Source: an uncultured Pelagibacteraceae bacterium
GTDB taxonomy: Bacteria; Pseudomonadota; Alphaproteobacteria; Pelagibacterales; Pelagibacteraceae
NCBI GenBank assembly: GCA_902603625.1
Contig: CACKVM010000006.1
Location: 1-37,166, forward strand
Direction of reading: 5' to 3'
Length of the DNA stretch: 37,166 nucleotides
Both the position numbers and the translations under genes were made by a program. Shown piece by piece: positions 14,553 to 23,195 of the stretch (position 1 is the stretch's first letter; each line of letters opens with the position of its first letter). Under the pieces are notes generated by a model. The model was not told the DNA's origin, searched no databases, and was given only the letters and a program-made list of their open reading frames with translations.

Positions 14553-15103
14553 TGTTGAAAGAAAATTTTTTAAATAAAATAAAATATTTACCTGAGACTA
14601 CAAAACAGTTTGGTGGCTTAGTATTAATAATTTTAATAATTTCATTATCTTTTTTTGTTTTAAATTTAAAGTTTGGAGGTGGTGATGAACTTGTTAGAAA
14701 AATGAAGCTAGAAGAGGAGAGGATTGCTAAAGAGAAGAAATTAAGTGAATTAATTTCTAAATTGCCCTCAGGAATATTGGTAACTTTTGATGGCACTGAT
14801 CACTATAAGTTAACAAATGAAGTTTATGAGCAAGTTTGCAAAGCTACAAAATTAATTCCTCAACGTGCAATTATGGGTGCAAATTTTTTAAATTTCAGAG
14901 CTCATGAAATTTACACAATTAACGGTAACAAAATTGATGAAACATTTGTTAAGTGGGATGAGGAGAAAAATAAGTGTTTTGCAGGATTTACAGTGAGTGG
15001 AAATAATGTTGGTGTTGACGAGTCTGTTACTGTAAGTGGTGAAGCATTAAGTTTTTTAAGCACCGGAATTGATACTAGAGTTTATTATATTAAAAATTTT
15101 TAG
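14552..15103 (+). CDS. Hypothetical single-pass membrane protein, 183 aa
   Basis: I start it at the ATG at 14552, which overlaps the MORN gene stop. A longer frame from 14456 only shadows that gene. An N-terminal cytoplasmic stretch (MLKENFLNKIKYLPETTKQF) is followed by one transmembrane helix (LVLIILIISLSFFVLNL, about 25-41), a charged coiled-coil-like segment (ELVRKMKLEEERIAKEKK) and a periplasmic domain rich in beta strands. No family recognised. Coupling to the MORN protein suggests a two-part envelope component. Confidence 0.75.
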   Translation: MLKENFLNKIKYLPETTKQFGGLVLIILIISLSFFVLNLKFGGGDELVRKMKLEEERIAKEKKLSELISKLPSGILVTFDGTDHYKLTNEVYEQVCKATKLIPQRAIMGANFLNFRAHEIYTINGNKIDETFVKWDEEKNKCFAGFTVSGNNVGVDESVTVSGEALSFLSTGIDTRVYYIKNF

Positions 15104-15167
15104 GGGGGAATGTAATAATATTATGGATTTAATTTTATCCTAATTTCATATAACTTAATTAAAATTT

Positions 15168-16196
15168 ATGTCTGAGCCAGTTATCAAATGTGAAAATGTT
15201 TATAAAATATTTGGAGCAAATGCTCAAAAAATGCTTCAAGACTCTAATGGAAATGTTGATGCTAAAACTTTCCAAGAAAATGGGTGTATTGTAGGAGTGA
15301 ACAACGCTTCTTTTGAAGTTTCAAAAGGAGAAATGTTAGTTGTTATGGGCTTATCAGGCTCAGGTAAATCAACTTTATTAAGATGCATCTCAAGATTAAC
15401 AGATGCTACAGGTGGTAAAATTTTTATAGAGGGCCAAGACTTGCTACAATTAAACAATAAAGATCTCATAGATCTTAGAAGAAATAAAATGGGAATGGTT
15501 TTTCAAAGCTTTGCTTTACTTCCTCATAAAACTGTTGTTGAAAATATAGCCTTTCCACTTCAGATTAAAGGAATCAAGACTGAGGACAGTATTAGTAAAG
15601 CAATGGACATGGTTAAACTAGTTGGTCTTGATGGTAGAGAAAACTATTTTCCAAGAGAACTTTCAGGAGGTCAACAACAAAGAGTGGGTATTGCAAGATC
15701 ATTAGCAGTTGAGCCAGATATTTGGTTTTTAGATGAGCCCTTTTCAGCTTTAGACCCATTAATTAGAAAAGAAATGCAAGATGAGTTTTTAAGACTTCAA
15801 GATAAGTTACAAAAAACAATTATGTTTATTACACATGATTTTGACGAGGCTTTAAAACTTGCAGACCGAATTGCAATTATGAAAGATGGTATAATTGAGC
15901 AGTTAGATACACCTGCTAATATTGTTTTAAACCCAGCCACAGAATATGTCAGAAAATTTACTGAAGAGGTACCAAGAGAAAAAGTTTTGTTGATTGAAGA
16001 TGTTATGGAGATATCTAAAGATAATTTAGGTGACTTAAAAGTCTCAAAAGATGAAATCATAGAGAATGTTGCTGAAAAAATTCTCACTCAAGAGAAATCA
16101 GTAGCAGTAGTAGACAATAACAACAATATTATTGGTTCGATTAACCCAACTAAAATAATCAATACAGTTTTTGGAGGAAGAAAACATAATAATTAA
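15168..16196 (+). CDS. tmoV: TMAO/betaine-type ABC transporter ATP-binding protein
   Basis: 342 aa ATPase of the ProV/OpuAA branch: Walker A GLSGSGKSTLLR, signature ELSGGQQQRVGIARS, Walker B DIWFLDEPFSALD and switch FITHDFDEA are all intact. The C-terminal 90 residues after VPREKVLLIEDVM resemble the short regulatory (CBS-like) tail of this branch. It powers import through the permease that starts 3 nt after its stop. With TmoX it should form the TMAO importer; betaine is the main alternative substrate. The tmoV/tmoW letters follow the ProV/ProW analogy. No Shine-Dalgarno is obvious at the ATG. Confidence 0.88.
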   Translation: MSEPVIKCENVYKIFGANAQKMLQDSNGNVDAKTFQENGCIVGVNNASFEVSKGEMLVVMGLSGSGKSTLLRCISRLTDATGGKIFIEGQDLLQLNNKDLIDLRRNKMGMVFQSFALLPHKTVVENIAFPLQIKGIKTEDSISKAMDMVKLVGLDGRENYFPRELSGGQQQRVGIARSLAVEPDIWFLDEPFSALDPLIRKEMQDEFLRLQDKLQKTIMFITHDFDEALKLADRIAIMKDGIIEQLDTPANIVLNPATEYVRKFTEEVPREKVLLIEDVMEISKDNLGDLKVSKDEIIENVAEKILTQEKSVAVVDNNNNIIGSINPTKIINTVFGGRKHNN

Positions 16197-16199
16197 ATT

Positions 16200-18353
16200 A
16201 TGGAACTTTTAAAAAAATATCCAAAAACTTTTCAATGGTTATTCTTATTAGTTGTATTTTTTGCTTTATGTTTTGCGATCGATGTCCCTGAAACATATAA
16301 GTTCATTAGAGGCCAAGCAGAATTTGTAAAAGATCCTAATCAAAGTAGTTATGTATTTTTAGGAAAAGAAGTAAGATATTATGCTTTTGATGTCTTTTGG
16401 AGATTGCCTCCATTGCTTGGCTGGTTGCCTATTTGGATTAATGACTCATTATTTTTTTTAATGAACGATTGGATGCCAATTGAAGTTTGGAACGAAGATA
16501 CTCAAGAATTTAAAAGTCGTCCGATAGTTTTACAAATAAGCAGAAATTTGACTGCCTTCATGACTTTTTTGATAGAATTAATAAGAGAGATATTATTAGG
16601 AGGTCTTGAAACTATAGTTGCATTTACTAGTTGGGATTGGATAGATAAAAATCCATGGGCTGAATTACCAGGATTGCCATGGACAATTGTTGCAGCAGGT
16701 GCAGCGCTTCTTTCATATAAGCTTAGCGGTAAGGGTCTAGCTTTATTCGCAGGTTTAACTATGGTTTACATTTCTGTATTTGGTCAATGGAAACCGTCTA
16801 TGCAAACACTTTCTTTTATATTAGTTGCTGCTCCATTATCTTTTATTTTTGGTTTAGGATTGGGGATAGCAGCTTTTAGAAGTAAACGAGTAGAAAAAGC
16901 TTTATACCCAATATTACTGGTGATGCAGACAATGCCCCAATACGCTGTATTGGTTCCAGCACTAGTTCTTTTTGGGGTGGGTGATCATGCAGCAGTGATT
17001 ATTACTATGGTCGTAGCAATACCTCCGATGATTTTATTAACTTTGTTAGGTTTAAGAGCAGTCCCTCCAGAAGTTATTGAAGCAGGAAGAATGAGTGGAT
17101 GTACTAATTTTCAATTAATGTTTAAAGTATTAATTCCAACCGCAAGAAGAGATATTTTAATTGGTGTAAACCAAGTCATCATGGTGTGTTTTTCGATGGC
17201 AGTTATTTCAGCCTTTATAGGAGCGAAAGGTTTGGGATTTAATTTATTATTAGCATTAAACCAATTAAATATTGGATTAGCTTTAGAGGCAGGCTTATGT
17301 ATTAGTTTAATTGCAATTCTTTTAGATAAGATGTCTTTGGCATGGGCCAATAAACAAACAGATTATTTTGGTAATCTTACCTTTTACCAAAGAAACAAAA
17401 ACCTTTTATTTTTTGGTGCTATATTTGTTATTGGAATAGTATTAGCTTATATTGGAACTTATTTATTTAAAGATACTTTCAATTATTTATTTGAAATTCC
17501 TCATAATAAAGGGATATCGACTGCTGATTTTTGGAATAAAGGAGTAGATTGGATTTTTGATACTTTCTTTATTTATATTAAAGCTTTCAATACATGGTTA
17601 ATACAAGAAGTACTTCAACCTATGAGAGCTTTGTATTTAAGAATGCCTGCGATTGCCACAATAGTTTTGGTTGTTGGTGCAGGATACTTAATTGGCGGTT
17701 TACGTTCAGCATTAGTAGTTTGTGCTTTAACTTTATTTATCGCATTCAGCCCTTGGTGGGATAGAGCTTTGGTCACAGCATATATGGCAACTTTCGGAGT
17801 TATCGTTTCTTGTATAATTGGATTTACAGTAGGGACTTTATGTTTCCAAAATAAACACTCAGCAAACTTTATGTTAGGCGTTTGTGATATTTTTCAAACA
17901 TTCCCATCTTTTGTATATTTAATTCCAGTAATGATGTTATTTGGTATAACTGATACATCTGTGCTTATTGCAGTTATAGTTTATGCAACGATACCTGCCA
18001 CAAGATATACAATTGAGGGACTTAGAAGTGTTCCAGCTGGACTGCATGATGCAGCAACTATGTCAGGTGTGAATAAATTTCAAAGATTAACTAAAATAGA
18101 ATTTCCTTTGGCATTCCCACATATGATGCTTGGTATAAATCAAACTATTGTATTTGCTTTATTTATGGTGATCATAGGAGCATTTATTGGAACAGAGGAT
18201 TTAGGTCAATATATATTAAAAGCGTTATCAGATAAAAAAGGTGCTGGAATTGGATTAACACTTGGTATCTGTGTAGCTTTCATAGCTTTAATTTTTGATA
18301 ATTTAATTCGAGCCTATGTCCAAAAAAGAAAAAAACATTTAGGTATTGATTAA
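16200..18353 (+). CDS. tmoW: TMAO/betaine-type ABC transporter permease with two transport domains
   Basis: 717 aa, roughly twice a usual ProW/OpuAB permease. Two binding-protein-dependent permease domains are seen, each with its own EAA-type loop: PPEVIEAGRMSGCTNFQLMFKVLIPTA (near 280-305 as read) split as VIEAGRMSGC...LIPTARRD, and later LHDAATMSGV...IEFPLAFPH. A large hydrophobic N-terminal part precedes the first domain. One chain can therefore supply both halves of the membrane channel, which is known in some OpuA-like systems. It starts 3 nt after tmoV. Its stop is only 7 nt from the stop of the convergent tmm gene, with no strong terminator between. Confidence 0.87.
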   Translation: MELLKKYPKTFQWLFLLVVFFALCFAIDVPETYKFIRGQAEFVKDPNQSSYVFLGKEVRYYAFDVFWRLPPLLGWLPIWINDSLFFLMNDWMPIEVWNEDTQEFKSRPIVLQISRNLTAFMTFLIELIREILLGGLETIVAFTSWDWIDKNPWAELPGLPWTIVAAGAALLSYKLSGKGLALFAGLTMVYISVFGQWKPSMQTLSFILVAAPLSFIFGLGLGIAAFRSKRVEKALYPILLVMQTMPQYAVLVPALVLFGVGDHAAVIITMVVAIPPMILLTLLGLRAVPPEVIEAGRMSGCTNFQLMFKVLIPTARRDILIGVNQVIMVCFSMAVISAFIGAKGLGFNLLLALNQLNIGLALEAGLCISLIAILLDKMSLAWANKQTDYFGNLTFYQRNKNLLFFGAIFVIGIVLAYIGTYLFKDTFNYLFEIPHNKGISTADFWNKGVDWIFDTFFIYIKAFNTWLIQEVLQPMRALYLRMPAIATIVLVVGAGYLIGGLRSALVVCALTLFIAFSPWWDRALVTAYMATFGVIVSCIIGFTVGTLCFQNKHSANFMLGVCDIFQTFPSFVYLIPVMMLFGITDTSVLIAVIVYATIPATRYTIEGLRSVPAGLHDAATMSGVNKFQRLTKIEFPLAFPHMMLGINQTIVFALFMVIIGAFIGTEDLGQYILKALSDKKGAGIGLTLGICVAFIALIFDNLIRAYVQKRKKHLGID

Positions 18354-18360
18354 TCTTAGA

Positions 18361-19692
18361 TTATTTTTCTAAAAAAGTTTTTGAAGAGTCATCCATAGCG
18401 GTTGCCCATGGCGTATGATGAATAGGAGCAACGGAACCAGTTACAGGAGATGAAAAAGATTTATTTCTATATGTTAAAATATCTTCAACTTTATGGTGTT
18501 CCCACTCTTTAAAGTGTTTTCTTATTAACTCAAAATCAATCTTTGGATAATCAGACATTTCATGAAGCTCTTTTGTGTACTCAGTTTGAAAATCAATCAT
18601 TTGATCTGGGTTTTCCAGCTTTTCTTCCATCGCAATCCATTTATTAATATCTTTTTCAACCTCACCTTTGCTAGGTATTTTGATTTTATTCATAATTACA
18701 TCTCTTGCGTACCAAGCTTGGCAATCAAACATATTAAATGTATGGAATTGATCTTGCATACCAAGATATAAAAGTTTGTGATTATCTTGCCATACTACAC
18801 CTTTATATAATTTTGGTGGATATAACCTGTTTCTAGTTTTTAATTGTAAATTCTCCTCTAAAAATGGAAAATGATGAAGATAACCAGTACATAGAATTAC
18901 AACATCAGCTTCTTGTTCAGTACCATCTTTAAAGATTGCTTTTTTTCCTACCAATTTATCTAAATAATGAACTTCTTTCATTCCATCAGGCCACTTGAAT
19001 CCCATCGGATTATGTCGATAACCAATGGTAACACTTTTGGCTCCGTATTTATTACACTGAAGTGCAATGTCCTCTGCTGAATAACTGCTTCCCAGTACAA
19101 TTACATTTTTATTTCTAAACTCCTCTGCATCTCTAAAATCATGAGAATGCATTATTCTTCCTGGAAATGAGTCCATTCCTTTATATTCAGGAATAAATGG
19201 AACTGAAAAATGTCCTGTAGAAACAACAACAAAATCAAAATTATCTTTCAATACTTTATTGTTAACTTTATCTTGATAACTAAGTTCAAATTTATCATCT
19301 TTAAACACAGTATTTATAACTCTCGTATTAAATTTTATCTTTTTTTTTAAATCCCCTTTACTCACTCTTCCAATAATATAGTTAAACAAAACTTCTCTAG
19401 GTGGAAAAGATGGTATTGGCTTTCCAAAATGCTCATCAAAAGAATAATCTGCGAATTCTAAACACTCTTTCGGTCCATTTGACCAAAGGTACCTGTACAT
19501 ACTATTCGGAACAGGATCACCGTATTGATCAGAACCAGTTCGCCAACTGTAATTCCATAAACCTCCCCAGTCATTTTGTTTTTCAAAACAAACTACATCT
19601 GGGATTTTTTCACCATTTTTTTCTGCTAACTCAAAAGACCTGAGCATAGATAATCCACATGGTCCAGCACCTATAATCGCAACTTTTGTCAT
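18361..19692 (-). CDS. tmm: Trimethylamine monooxygenase (flavin-containing monooxygenase family)
   Basis: 443 aa, the normal size of bacterial Tmm. FAD site VAIIGAGPCGLS (Gly8-Gly13), FMO fingerprint FPGRIMHSHDF (Phe176-Phe186) and NADPH site VLGSSYSAED (199-208) are all present, as is the Tmm-like GGLWNYSWRTG and NSMYRYLWSNGPKE. It oxidises trimethylamine to TMAO with NADPH and O2 in the cytoplasm, and can act on related tertiary amines or dimethyl sulfide. It feeds Tdm directly. It is convergent with tmoW and divergent from glpK. Confidence 0.95.
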   Translation of the reverse strand: MTKVAIIGAGPCGLSMLRSFELAEKNGEKIPDVVCFEKQNDWGGLWNYSWRTGSDQYGDPVPNSMYRYLWSNGPKECLEFADYSFDEHFGKPIPSFPPREVLFNYIIGRVSKGDLKKKIKFNTRVINTVFKDDKFELSYQDKVNNKVLKDNFDFVVVSTGHFSVPFIPEYKGMDSFPGRIMHSHDFRDAEEFRNKNVIVLGSSYSAEDIALQCNKYGAKSVTIGYRHNPMGFKWPDGMKEVHYLDKLVGKKAIFKDGTEQEADVVILCTGYLHHFPFLEENLQLKTRNRLYPPKLYKGVVWQDNHKLLYLGMQDQFHTFNMFDCQAWYARDVIMNKIKIPSKGEVEKDINKWIAMEEKLENPDQMIDFQTEYTKELHEMSDYPKIDFELIRKHFKEWEHHKVEDILTYRNKSFSSPVTGSVAPIHHTPWATAMDDSSKTFLEK

Positions 19693-19704
19693 AAATTTTT
19701 CTTG

Positions 19705-19733
19705 ATTATAATAAATTTATTTTACTAACAAAA
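19705..19733 (-). promoter_or_regulatory. Candidate promoter for tmm
   Basis: A perfect TATAAT on the minus strand (19710-19705), 12 nt from the tmm ATG, with a weak TTTTGT 17 nt upstream. If used, the message would be almost leaderless, consistent with the lack of a Shine-Dalgarno. Confidence 0.4.
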
Positions 19734-19824
19734 TAATAAAATTTAAAATAAAATATAAAACTATTATGAATATTTTACTAAAGAATAAAGCTCACGTGTG
19801 TGTTGTATTATAAAGCAGACTTAA

Positions 19825-21306
19825 ATGAGAAAATTTATTATTTCGATTGATCAAGGAACTACATCTAGTAGAGCTATATTATTTGATTTAAGAGGAAAAC
19901 CAATATTTGTTTCACAAATGGAATTTACCCAATATTTTCCTAAAGACGGGTGGGTGGAACATGATCCAGAGGAAATATGGATCACTACAAAAAAAGTTTT
20001 AAAAAATGTTATTAGTAAAAGTAAAAAATTAAAGGGCAAAATTTTAACTATTGGAATTACCAATCAAAGAGAAACAACTATTTTATGGGACAAACATACT
20101 GGTAAACCAGTTTATAATGCTATCGTTTGGCAGGATAGAAGAGCTGTTGAATATTGTAATAAACTTATTAAACAAAAAAAAGAAACTTTAATATATAATA
20201 AGACTGGTTTATTAATTGATGCATACTTTTCAGCAACAAAAATTAAATGGATTTTAGATAATGTTTTAAAAGCAAAAAAATTACTTAAGCAGAAAAGACT
20301 TTTATTTGGAACAGTAGATAGTTTCTTATTGTGGAGGCTTACAGGAGGTACAAATCATTTTACTGATGCAACTAATGCAAGTCGAACGATGTTATATAAT
20401 ATTGTAAGCAATAAATGGGATAAACAAATTTTAGATATACTTAAAATACCTGAACATATTCTGCCAGAAGTTAAAGATTGTTCAGATGATTTTGGTCATA
20501 CAGATCCAAAAATAACAGGTGATTCTTACTCGATAACAGGAGTAGTTGGAGACCAACAATCAGCTACTATTGGACAATGTTGTTTTGAGCCTGGATCATT
20601 AAAAAGTACTTATGGTACAGGTGCTTTTGTTCTTTTAAATACTGGGAGCAAAGTTATTTACTCAAAAAATAGATTGCTAACTACTATCGGATATAGAATT
20701 GATGGAAAAACTACCTACGCTCTAGAGGGGTCAATATTCGTAGCAGGCGCAGGAGTACAGTGGTTAAGGGATAAAATTAATTTTATAAAAAAAGCATCAG
20801 ATACTGAAAAGATTATTAAGCAACTCGAAAGCAACAGAGGTATATATTTAGTACCAGCTTTTACCGGACTTGGTACTCCTTATTGGAATGTTAAATCAAG
20901 AGGAGTTTTGAGTGGATTGACTAGAGATACAGGAATAAAAGAAATTGTTAGAGCAACAGTAGAGTCTGTTGCATATCAAACGTATGACTTATTTGAGGCA
21001 ATGAAAAATGATGGATTAAGACCTAAAATTGTGAGAGTGGATGGGGGGATGGTAAAAAATAATTGGTTCTCGCAATTTTTAAGCAATATCGTAAATGTAA
21101 AAGTATTGAGACCCAAAGTTGATGAAACAACTGCACTTGGTGCTGCGTTTATGGCTGGATTAAAAATTGGAGTTTATAAATCTTTAAAAGATATTTCTAA
21201 AAATTGGTCTTTAGATCAAAAATTTTCCCCAAAATTGAAAAGTTCGAAAAGAAAATATTATATTCAAGGTTGGCAAAAAGCTATTAAACGAAGTTTAATA
21301 ACATAA
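19825..21306 (+). CDS. glpK: Glycerol kinase
   Basis: 493 aa, full length for GlpK of the FGGY family. Begins with the ATP/phosphate motif SIDQGTTSSRAILFD. Further matches are GITNQRETTILWD, NAIVWQDRR, the second-domain YGTGAFVLLNTG, and VRVDGGMVKNNWFSQFLSN near the C-terminus. It phosphorylates glycerol to sn-glycerol 3-phosphate in the cytoplasm, trapping glycerol brought in by the importer just downstream. It is divergent from tmm. A candidate promoter and a second start region follow its stop, so the transporter may also be transcribed separately. Confidence 0.95.
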   Translation: MRKFIISIDQGTTSSRAILFDLRGKPIFVSQMEFTQYFPKDGWVEHDPEEIWITTKKVLKNVISKSKKLKGKILTIGITNQRETTILWDKHTGKPVYNAIVWQDRRAVEYCNKLIKQKKETLIYNKTGLLIDAYFSATKIKWILDNVLKAKKLLKQKRLLFGTVDSFLLWRLTGGTNHFTDATNASRTMLYNIVSNKWDKQILDILKIPEHILPEVKDCSDDFGHTDPKITGDSYSITGVVGDQQSATIGQCCFEPGSLKSTYGTGAFVLLNTGSKVIYSKNRLLTTIGYRIDGKTTYALEGSIFVAGAGVQWLRDKINFIKKASDTEKIIKQLESNRGIYLVPAFTGLGTPYWNVKSRGVLSGLTRDTGIKEIVRATVESVAYQTYDLFEAMKNDGLRPKIVRVDGGMVKNNWFSQFLSNIVNVKVLRPKVDETTALGAAFMAGLKIGVYKSLKDISKNWSLDQKFSPKLKSSKRKYYIQGWQKAIKRSLIT

Positions 21307-21324
21307 TTCAACTTGAAATTGTAA

Positions 21325-21353
21325 TTGACAGATTAAACCTTTACACCAATGAT
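21325..21353 (+). promoter_or_regulatory. Candidate sigma-70 promoter for glpV
   Basis: A perfect TTGACA (21325-21330) and AATGAT (21348-21353) spaced 17 nt, 46 nt before the glpV ATG and after the glpK stop. A small AATTCT/AGAATT hairpin (21355-21370) with T-rich sequence follows it. Confidence 0.5.
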
Positions 21354-21398
21354 GAATTCTTGTTAGAATTATTTTTTAACAACTCAAAAGGGGAAATA

Positions 21399-23117
21399 AT
21401 GATTAAAAATATAAAAACTGTCCTTGCTTTTGTAGTTTCATTCTCATTACTTGTTACATCTTCTTATGCTGATGCAATTAAGAAGTATGCAACAGGTGAA
21501 TTCAGTCTTTCTACATTATCTGAGAAAGAAAGGATTAAGGAATTAAAATGGTTTCAAAAAGCAGCGAAACCATTTAAAGGAATGGAAATAAATGTTCTTT
21601 CTGAAACAATTCCAACACATGAGTATGAGTCTAAAACTTTAACAAAAGCTTTTGAAGAAATCACAGGAATTAAAGTAAATCATCAACTTCTAGGTGAGGG
21701 TGAGGTTGTGCAAGCTGTACAAACTCAAATGCAAACTGGAAGAAACTTATATGATGCTTACATTAATGACTCAGATTTAATTGGTACTCACTCAAGACTT
21801 CAACTTGCAGTCAATTTAACAGATTGGATGGCAGGTGAAGGTAAAAAAGTTACTTTGCCAACACTAGATATAGATGATTTCATTGGTAAATCATTTACTA
21901 CTGGACCTGATGGAAAACTTTATCAGTTACCTGATCAACAATTTGCTAATCTTTACTGGTTTAGAAAAGATTGGTTTGATAGGCCAGAAATTAAAAAAGG
22001 GTTCAAAGCTAAGTATGGTTATGACCTAGGTGTTCCGGTAAACTGGTCAGCGTATGAAGACATTGCTGAATACTTTACAAATGACGTCAAAAATATTGAT
22101 GGAGTTAGAGTCTACGGTCATATGGATTATGGTAAAAGAGCTCCAGATTTAGGTTGGAGAATGACCGATGCATGGTTGTCAATGGCTGGCGCAGGTTCTG
22201 TCGGTAAACCAAATGGTGTTCCAGTAGATGAATGGGGTATCAGAATGGAAAAAGGTACATGTAATCCAGTTGGAGCTGATGTAGCTAGAGGTGGAGCTGC
22301 GAATGGTCCTGCTGCGGTATACGCTATAAGAAAATGGGATGAATGGTTAAGAGCTTATGCTCCTCCAGGTGCTGCAAGTATGGACTTCTATCAGTCTTTA
22401 CCAGCATTATCATCTGGTAACGTTGCGCAACAAATTTTCTGGTACACAGCTTTTACAGCATCAATGGTTGCACCAAAAAGCTCAGGAAATAAAACTGTTG
22501 ACGATAATGGAACTCCTTTGTGGAGAATGGGTCCATCACCAAAAGGACCTTATTGGGATGAAGGAATGAAGCTTGGATATCAGGATGCTGGTTCATGGAC
22601 TTTATTTAAGTCTACTCCAGTAGATAGAAGAAAAGCTGCATGGTTATATGCTCAGTTTGTAGTATCAAAAACTGTTTCTTTAAAGAAAAGCCACGTTGGT
22701 TTAACTATAATAAGAGACAGTGATATCAATCACAAGTCTTTCACTGAAAGAGCTCCAAAGTTAGGTGGATTAGTAGAATTCTACAGATCTCCTAATAGAG
22801 TTTTGTGGTCACCTACAGGCATTAATGTTCCGGATTATCCGAAACTTGCTCAAATATGGTGGCAACAAATTGGAGATGTAAACTCAGGCGCTTTTAGTCC
22901 ACAAGAAGCTATGAATCGTCTTGCTGAGGAGATGAACTTAGTAATGTCACGTATGGAAGCTGCTGATAAAGCTAATAATACGTATGGTGGATGTGGTCCA
23001 AGATTATCTAAACCAAAAGGTGAAGAATATTGGTTAGGACAAGCAGGATCGCCAAAAGCTAAGCGTGATGAAAAACCACAAGGTAAAACAGTTCCGTACG
23101 AAAAGGCTTGGAATTAA
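21399..23117 (+). CDS. glpV: ABC transporter substrate-binding protein, glycerol type (GlpV-like)
   Basis: 572 aa from the ATG at 21399, chosen for the AAAGGGGAAATA ribosome site and the signal peptide MIKNIKTVLAFVVSFSLLVT (cleavage near SYA-DA). It is a large extracellular solute-binding protein of the sugar/glycerol class with conserved patches IPTHEYESKTLTKAFEE, DQQFANLYWFRKDWFD and YQDAGSWTLFKSTPVDRRKAAW. In Rhizobium-type glp loci the equivalent protein binds glycerol. Glycerol as ligand is supported by glpK before it and glpSTPQU after it; a polyol is the alternative. A strong terminator directly follows, so this gene should be expressed above the rest of the operon. Confidence 0.85.
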   Translation: MIKNIKTVLAFVVSFSLLVTSSYADAIKKYATGEFSLSTLSEKERIKELKWFQKAAKPFKGMEINVLSETIPTHEYESKTLTKAFEEITGIKVNHQLLGEGEVVQAVQTQMQTGRNLYDAYINDSDLIGTHSRLQLAVNLTDWMAGEGKKVTLPTLDIDDFIGKSFTTGPDGKLYQLPDQQFANLYWFRKDWFDRPEIKKGFKAKYGYDLGVPVNWSAYEDIAEYFTNDVKNIDGVRVYGHMDYGKRAPDLGWRMTDAWLSMAGAGSVGKPNGVPVDEWGIRMEKGTCNPVGADVARGGAANGPAAVYAIRKWDEWLRAYAPPGAASMDFYQSLPALSSGNVAQQIFWYTAFTASMVAPKSSGNKTVDDNGTPLWRMGPSPKGPYWDEGMKLGYQDAGSWTLFKSTPVDRRKAAWLYAQFVVSKTVSLKKSHVGLTIIRDSDINHKSFTERAPKLGGLVEFYRSPNRVLWSPTGINVPDYPKLAQIWWQQIGDVNSGAFSPQEAMNRLAEEMNLVMSRMEAADKANNTYGGCGPRLSKPKGEEYWLGQAGSPKAKRDEKPQGKTVPYEKAWN

Positions 23118-23139
23118 TTTTATTTTGTAAAATCTTTAA

Positions 23140-23177
23140 ACAAAGAGGGGCATGTAAAACCCCTCTTTGTTTTTTTT
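23140..23177 (+). terminator. Rho-independent terminator between glpV and glpS
   Basis: ACAAAGAGGGG pairs perfectly with CCCCTCTTTGT over a 9-nt loop, followed by a run of T. It is 22 nt after the glpV stop and 19 nt before the next gene. Partial read-through would set a high ratio of binding protein to membrane components. Confidence 0.94.
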
Positions 23178-23195
23178 AATCATTAAAATTTTTTT

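Noticed and set aside
18351-18363. Short palindrome TAATC-TTA-GATTA at the tmoW/tmm junction as a terminator
   Set aside because: Only five A/T-rich base pairs and built from the two stop codons; too weak to call.
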